A stretch of DNA of 6,955 nt from an uncultured Clostridia bacterium (GTDB lineage Bacteria > Bacillota > Clostridia > Christensenellales > UBA1242). A model generated the notes under the pieces. It was not told the origin of the DNA. It did not search any database and saw only the letters and a program-made list of their open reading frames with translations. The position numbers were made by a program, and so were the translations under genes. The stretch covers positions 1 through 6,955 of the forward strand of contig CALDMJ010000154.1 of assembly GCA_937914725.1 (NCBI GenBank), in the 5' to 3' direction. The first letter of the stretch is position 1. Each line of letters begins with the position of its first letter. Shown here piece after piece: positions 5,293 through 6,955 of this stretch.

Positions 5293-6438
5293 ATGGCAGA
5301 CTTTTATGATGTTCTCGGCGTCAGCAAAAATGCAACCGCCGACGAAATTAAATCAGCATATAGAAAAAAAGCAAAACAATATCACCCCGACTTGAACAAA
5401 GACAACCCCGAAGCGGCTGCGGAAAAATTCAAGGAAGTCAACGAAGCATACAGCGTTCTCGGTGATGAGACAAAGCGTAAGAACTACGACACATATGGTT
5501 CGGCGGACGGACCGCAGTTTGGCGGAGGGGGCGCAGGTGGCTTTGGACAAGGCGGCTTCAGCGCAAACTTTGGTGGTTTTGGTGACATATTTAGTGACCT
5601 ATTTGGCGGTTTTGGCGGCGGTAGCGCAAGAGCAGGTACAAGCGCGCAAAGCCAAGCGCAAGACGGTAGGGATATTAGCGGAGTTATTAATTTGACTTTC
5701 AAAGAAGCGTGCTTTGGTTGCGTAAAAGAGGTCAAAATTACCCGCGAAGAAAGCTGTGTCAAATGCAAAGGCACGGGCGCAAAAAATGGTACTGAGTTTC
5801 AAACTTGTTCTAAATGCGGGGGGCGTGGACACGTGCATTATACACAAAAAACAATCTTTGGTATGATGGAAACGACAGGTATCTGTGACGCTTGCGGAGG
5901 TAAAGGTAAAATCATCAAAGAACGCTGCAGTGAATGTAATGGTAAAGGCGTTTTCAAGCAAACTAGAACAATCAAAGTCACAGTGCCAGCGGGCATCGAC
6001 AATGACCAAATCTTGACTTTGCGTGGCGAAGGCAATTGTGGCAGAAACGGCGGATACGATGGCGACCTTATGTTGCGTGTTCATGTGGAGAAACACCCAA
6101 TATTGACGCGTGACGGCAATGACTTGCGTGTGGAAGTTCCCATTCCATTCACGACAAGCATTCTCGGCGGTAAAGTAGTCATTCCGTCCCTAGAAGGAAA
6201 ACTAGAGCTTACTATACCAGAACTAACACAAACTGGCGCAGTCTTGAGATTGAAAGGTAAAGGCGTTCCTGTATTAAGGAAAAATACGCGCGGCGACCTC
6301 GTTGTCACAGTTCGTGTTGAATTGCCAAAGAACCTTGACAAAAAGACAAAGGAAGCAGTAAAAACCCTCGACGCGAGTGTCAAGGATTCGCAGTATGAAG
6401 AATACCGCAAATATCTTGACAAAGTAAAAAGCCTATAA
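5293..6438 (+). CDS. dnaJ: Chaperone protein DnaJ (type I Hsp40)
   Basis: DnaJ delivers unfolded substrates to DnaK and triggers its ATP hydrolysis. The 381 residues hold all parts of a type I J-protein in order. The J domain (about 1-70) has the catalytic HPD at 31-33. The Gly/Phe region (74-110) carries DIF (98-100) and DLF (102-104). The zinc domain has four intact CxxCxGxG-type motifs at 155-162, 172-179, 198-205 and 212-219, the last one reading CSECNGKG. The C-terminal peptide-binding domains follow. AGAGGA (5279-5284) lies eight bases before ATG 5293, which starts the standard N-terminus MADFYDVLGV. Two additional Cys, C140 and C143 in KEACFGC, precede the zinc domain; a Cys at FGC is, from memory, not rare in Bacillota, but the C-x2-C pair is less usual. 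It is the last gene of the operon, with a terminator downstream. Confidence 0.99.
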   Translation: MADFYDVLGVSKNATADEIKSAYRKKAKQYHPDLNKDNPEAAAEKFKEVNEAYSVLGDETKRKNYDTYGSADGPQFGGGGAGGFGQGGFSANFGGFGDIFSDLFGGFGGGSARAGTSAQSQAQDGRDISGVINLTFKEACFGCVKEVKITREESCVKCKGTGAKNGTEFQTCSKCGGRGHVHYTQKTIFGMMETTGICDACGGKGKIIKERCSECNGKGVFKQTRTIKVTVPAGIDNDQILTLRGEGNCGRNGGYDGDLMLRVHVEKHPILTRDGNDLRVEVPIPFTTSILGGKVVIPSLEGKLELTIPELTQTGAVLRLKGKGVPVLRKNTRGDLVVTVRVELPKNLDKKTKEAVKTLDASVKDSQYEEYRKYLDKVKSL

Positions 6439-6574
6439 TTTGCCATTGTAATTTATTTCATTTTTTTAAACTCCTTTTGAACCAAATAAATAGTTACAAC
6501 CAGTATACTTATGTGTTTTGCAAAACTTGCAAACTTTGTATAAAATCTTTTGTAAATTGTTATTATAGGCTTTT

Positions 6575-6613
6575 CCCCTGACTAAAGCTCCACGCTTTGT
6601 CGGGGGCTTTTTT
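6575..6613 (+). terminator. Intrinsic terminator ending the dnaK operon
   Basis: CCCCTGAC (6575-6582) pairs with GTCGGGGG (6599-6606) with one G-U pair. After a bulged T at 6583, AAAGC (6584-6588) pairs with GCTTT (6594-6598) around a 5-base loop. C6607 and six T (6608-6613) follow. The stable stem with a T-run only on this side marks a + strand terminator, 136 bases after dnaJ. It separates the operon from the next gene. Confidence 0.92.
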
Positions 6614-6660
6614 GGTGGAAATTTTGCTTCAAATTGCAATACATATTTGTACTTTTACTA

Positions 6661-6689
6661 TTGACTTTGTAGCGGTTGTGTTGTATAAT
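6661..6689 (+). promoter_or_regulatory. Sigma-A-type promoter of the gene starting at 6770
   Basis: TTGACT (6661-6666, five of six matches) and TATAAT (6684-6689, perfect) are separated by exactly 17 bases. Transcription should start near 6696, leaving a leader of about 75 bases before the ATG at 6770. No CIRCE lies near it, so this gene is probably outside the HrcA regulon. Confidence 0.85.
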
Positions 6690-6769
6690 TTTAATAGATA
6701 TATAAGCTATAGAACTAAACTTTATTTAAATAAAAATCAATTAAAAATAATAGCAACATAGGGTAGTGT

Positions 6770-6955
6770 ATGGGGAATAAGAATGGTCGACTAAAGGAAG
6801 TAAAACGGGTTATAAAAAATGGTGCATTTAGAGTGAAAAATGCACTCGCAAACGCAGTACAAAAAATAAAAAAAATGATTGTAAATTTTTTGTCAAAACT
6901 GTCACAACCACTGATAAAGCTACCTTTACGCAGCCAAAATGGAAAGAACGGACAA
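6770..6955 (+). CDS. N-terminal part of an unrecognised, strongly basic protein (3' end outside window)
   Basis: ATG 6770 opens a frame that runs without a stop to the last base, giving 62 residues. AGGG (6760-6763) six bases upstream is an acceptable ribosome binding site, and a good promoter lies at 6661-6689; together these make it a likely gene despite the short visible length. I do not recognise the protein. The visible part has 15 Lys/Arg and a single acidic residue (E10). Residues about 8-45 look like one long amphipathic cationic helix, with Pro residues at 47 and 52 and a polar NGKNGQ end. No signal peptide or clear membrane segment is seen. A basic cytoplasmic or nucleic-acid or membrane-facing N-terminus of a larger protein would fit; this is a guess. 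Confidence 0.65.
   Translation, partial: MGNKNGRLKEVKRVIKNGAFRVKNALANAVQKIKKMIVNFLSKLSQPLIKLPLRSQNGKNGQ

Larger units (their letters stand above)
6439..6769. other. Intergenic region with operon terminator and next promoter
   Basis: No gene is seen in these 331 bases. They hold the operon terminator (6575-6613), a promoter for the next gene (6661-6689), and a perfect 12-base palindrome GTTTTGCAAAAC (6515-6526) followed by a related TTGCAAAC. The palindrome has no recognised function and could arise by chance in AT-rich DNA. The leader of the next gene (about 6696-6769) is AT-rich. Confidence 0.6.

Noticed and set aside
6515..6526. Palindrome GTTTTGCAAAAC after dnaJ as a possible operator or second terminator
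   Set aside because: It has no loop and no T-run and sits in AT-rich DNA where such palindromes are frequent; the terminator at 6575-6613 is far better.
6822..6847. GTGCATTT and AAATGCAC inverted repeat with GAGTG and CACTC inside, resembling CIRCE half-sites
   Set aside because: CIRCE needs TTAGCACTC before GAGTGCTAA; here the order is reversed, the spacing differs and it lies within a coding frame well after the promoter. Probably a chance hairpin.

Overview
The window carries a complete class I heat-shock (dnaK) operon in the order hrcA-grpE-dnaK-dnaJ, all on the + strand, with the 3' end of an unrelated gene on its left and the 5' end of another gene on its right. The gene order, a CIRCE operator, a vegetative promoter close to the sigma-A consensus, AT-rich intergenic DNA, AGGAGG-type ribosome binding sites and a Gram-positive-type DnaK (no extra nucleotide-binding-domain insertion) all point to a low-GC Bacillota, probably an uncultured member of the Clostridia. 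The DUF6273-like repeat protein at the left edge fits gut-type Clostridia and relatives. The exact lineage is inference.

Layout: 1-567 is the C-terminal part of a DUF6273-like protein, followed by a probable terminator (667-700). The AT-rich intergenic DNA ends in a promoter of form TTGACA-N17-TATAAT (807-835), and a perfect CIRCE (840-866) lies over the expected transcription start. hrcA then starts at 935, not at the in-frame ATG at 836, which lies in the -10/CIRCE overlap. hrcA ends at 2008 and grpE follows at 2061-3203, dnaK at 3307-5163 and dnaJ at 5293-6438. Each junction holds a stem-loop: one over the hrcA stop codon, one immediately before the dnaK ribosome binding site, and a compound structure between dnaK and dnaJ. 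A strong intrinsic terminator at 6575-6613 closes the operon, so downstream genes co-transcribed in some Bacillota (such as prmA) are not part of it here. A separate promoter (6661-6689) drives a truncated gene starting at 6770 that encodes a strongly basic N-terminus.

How it works together: HrcA should repress its own operon at CIRCE and release it when chaperones are titrated by misfolded protein. DnaK, its J-domain co-chaperone DnaJ and its nucleotide exchange factor GrpE form the refolding machine.

The outstanding oddity is GrpE. Roughly its first 240 residues are an extension of Cys-rich repeats (two repeat types, eight clear copies) followed by a His/Cys-rich tract. Together these hold 39 Cys and 17 His before a normal GrpE domain of about 140 residues. 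This looks like a metallothionein-like or metal/thiol-sensing module attached to the Hsp70 nucleotide exchange factor, in place of much of the usual N-terminal coiled coil. HrcA and DnaJ also carry additional Cys clusters, which hints at, but does not prove, a metal or thiol theme across the operon.
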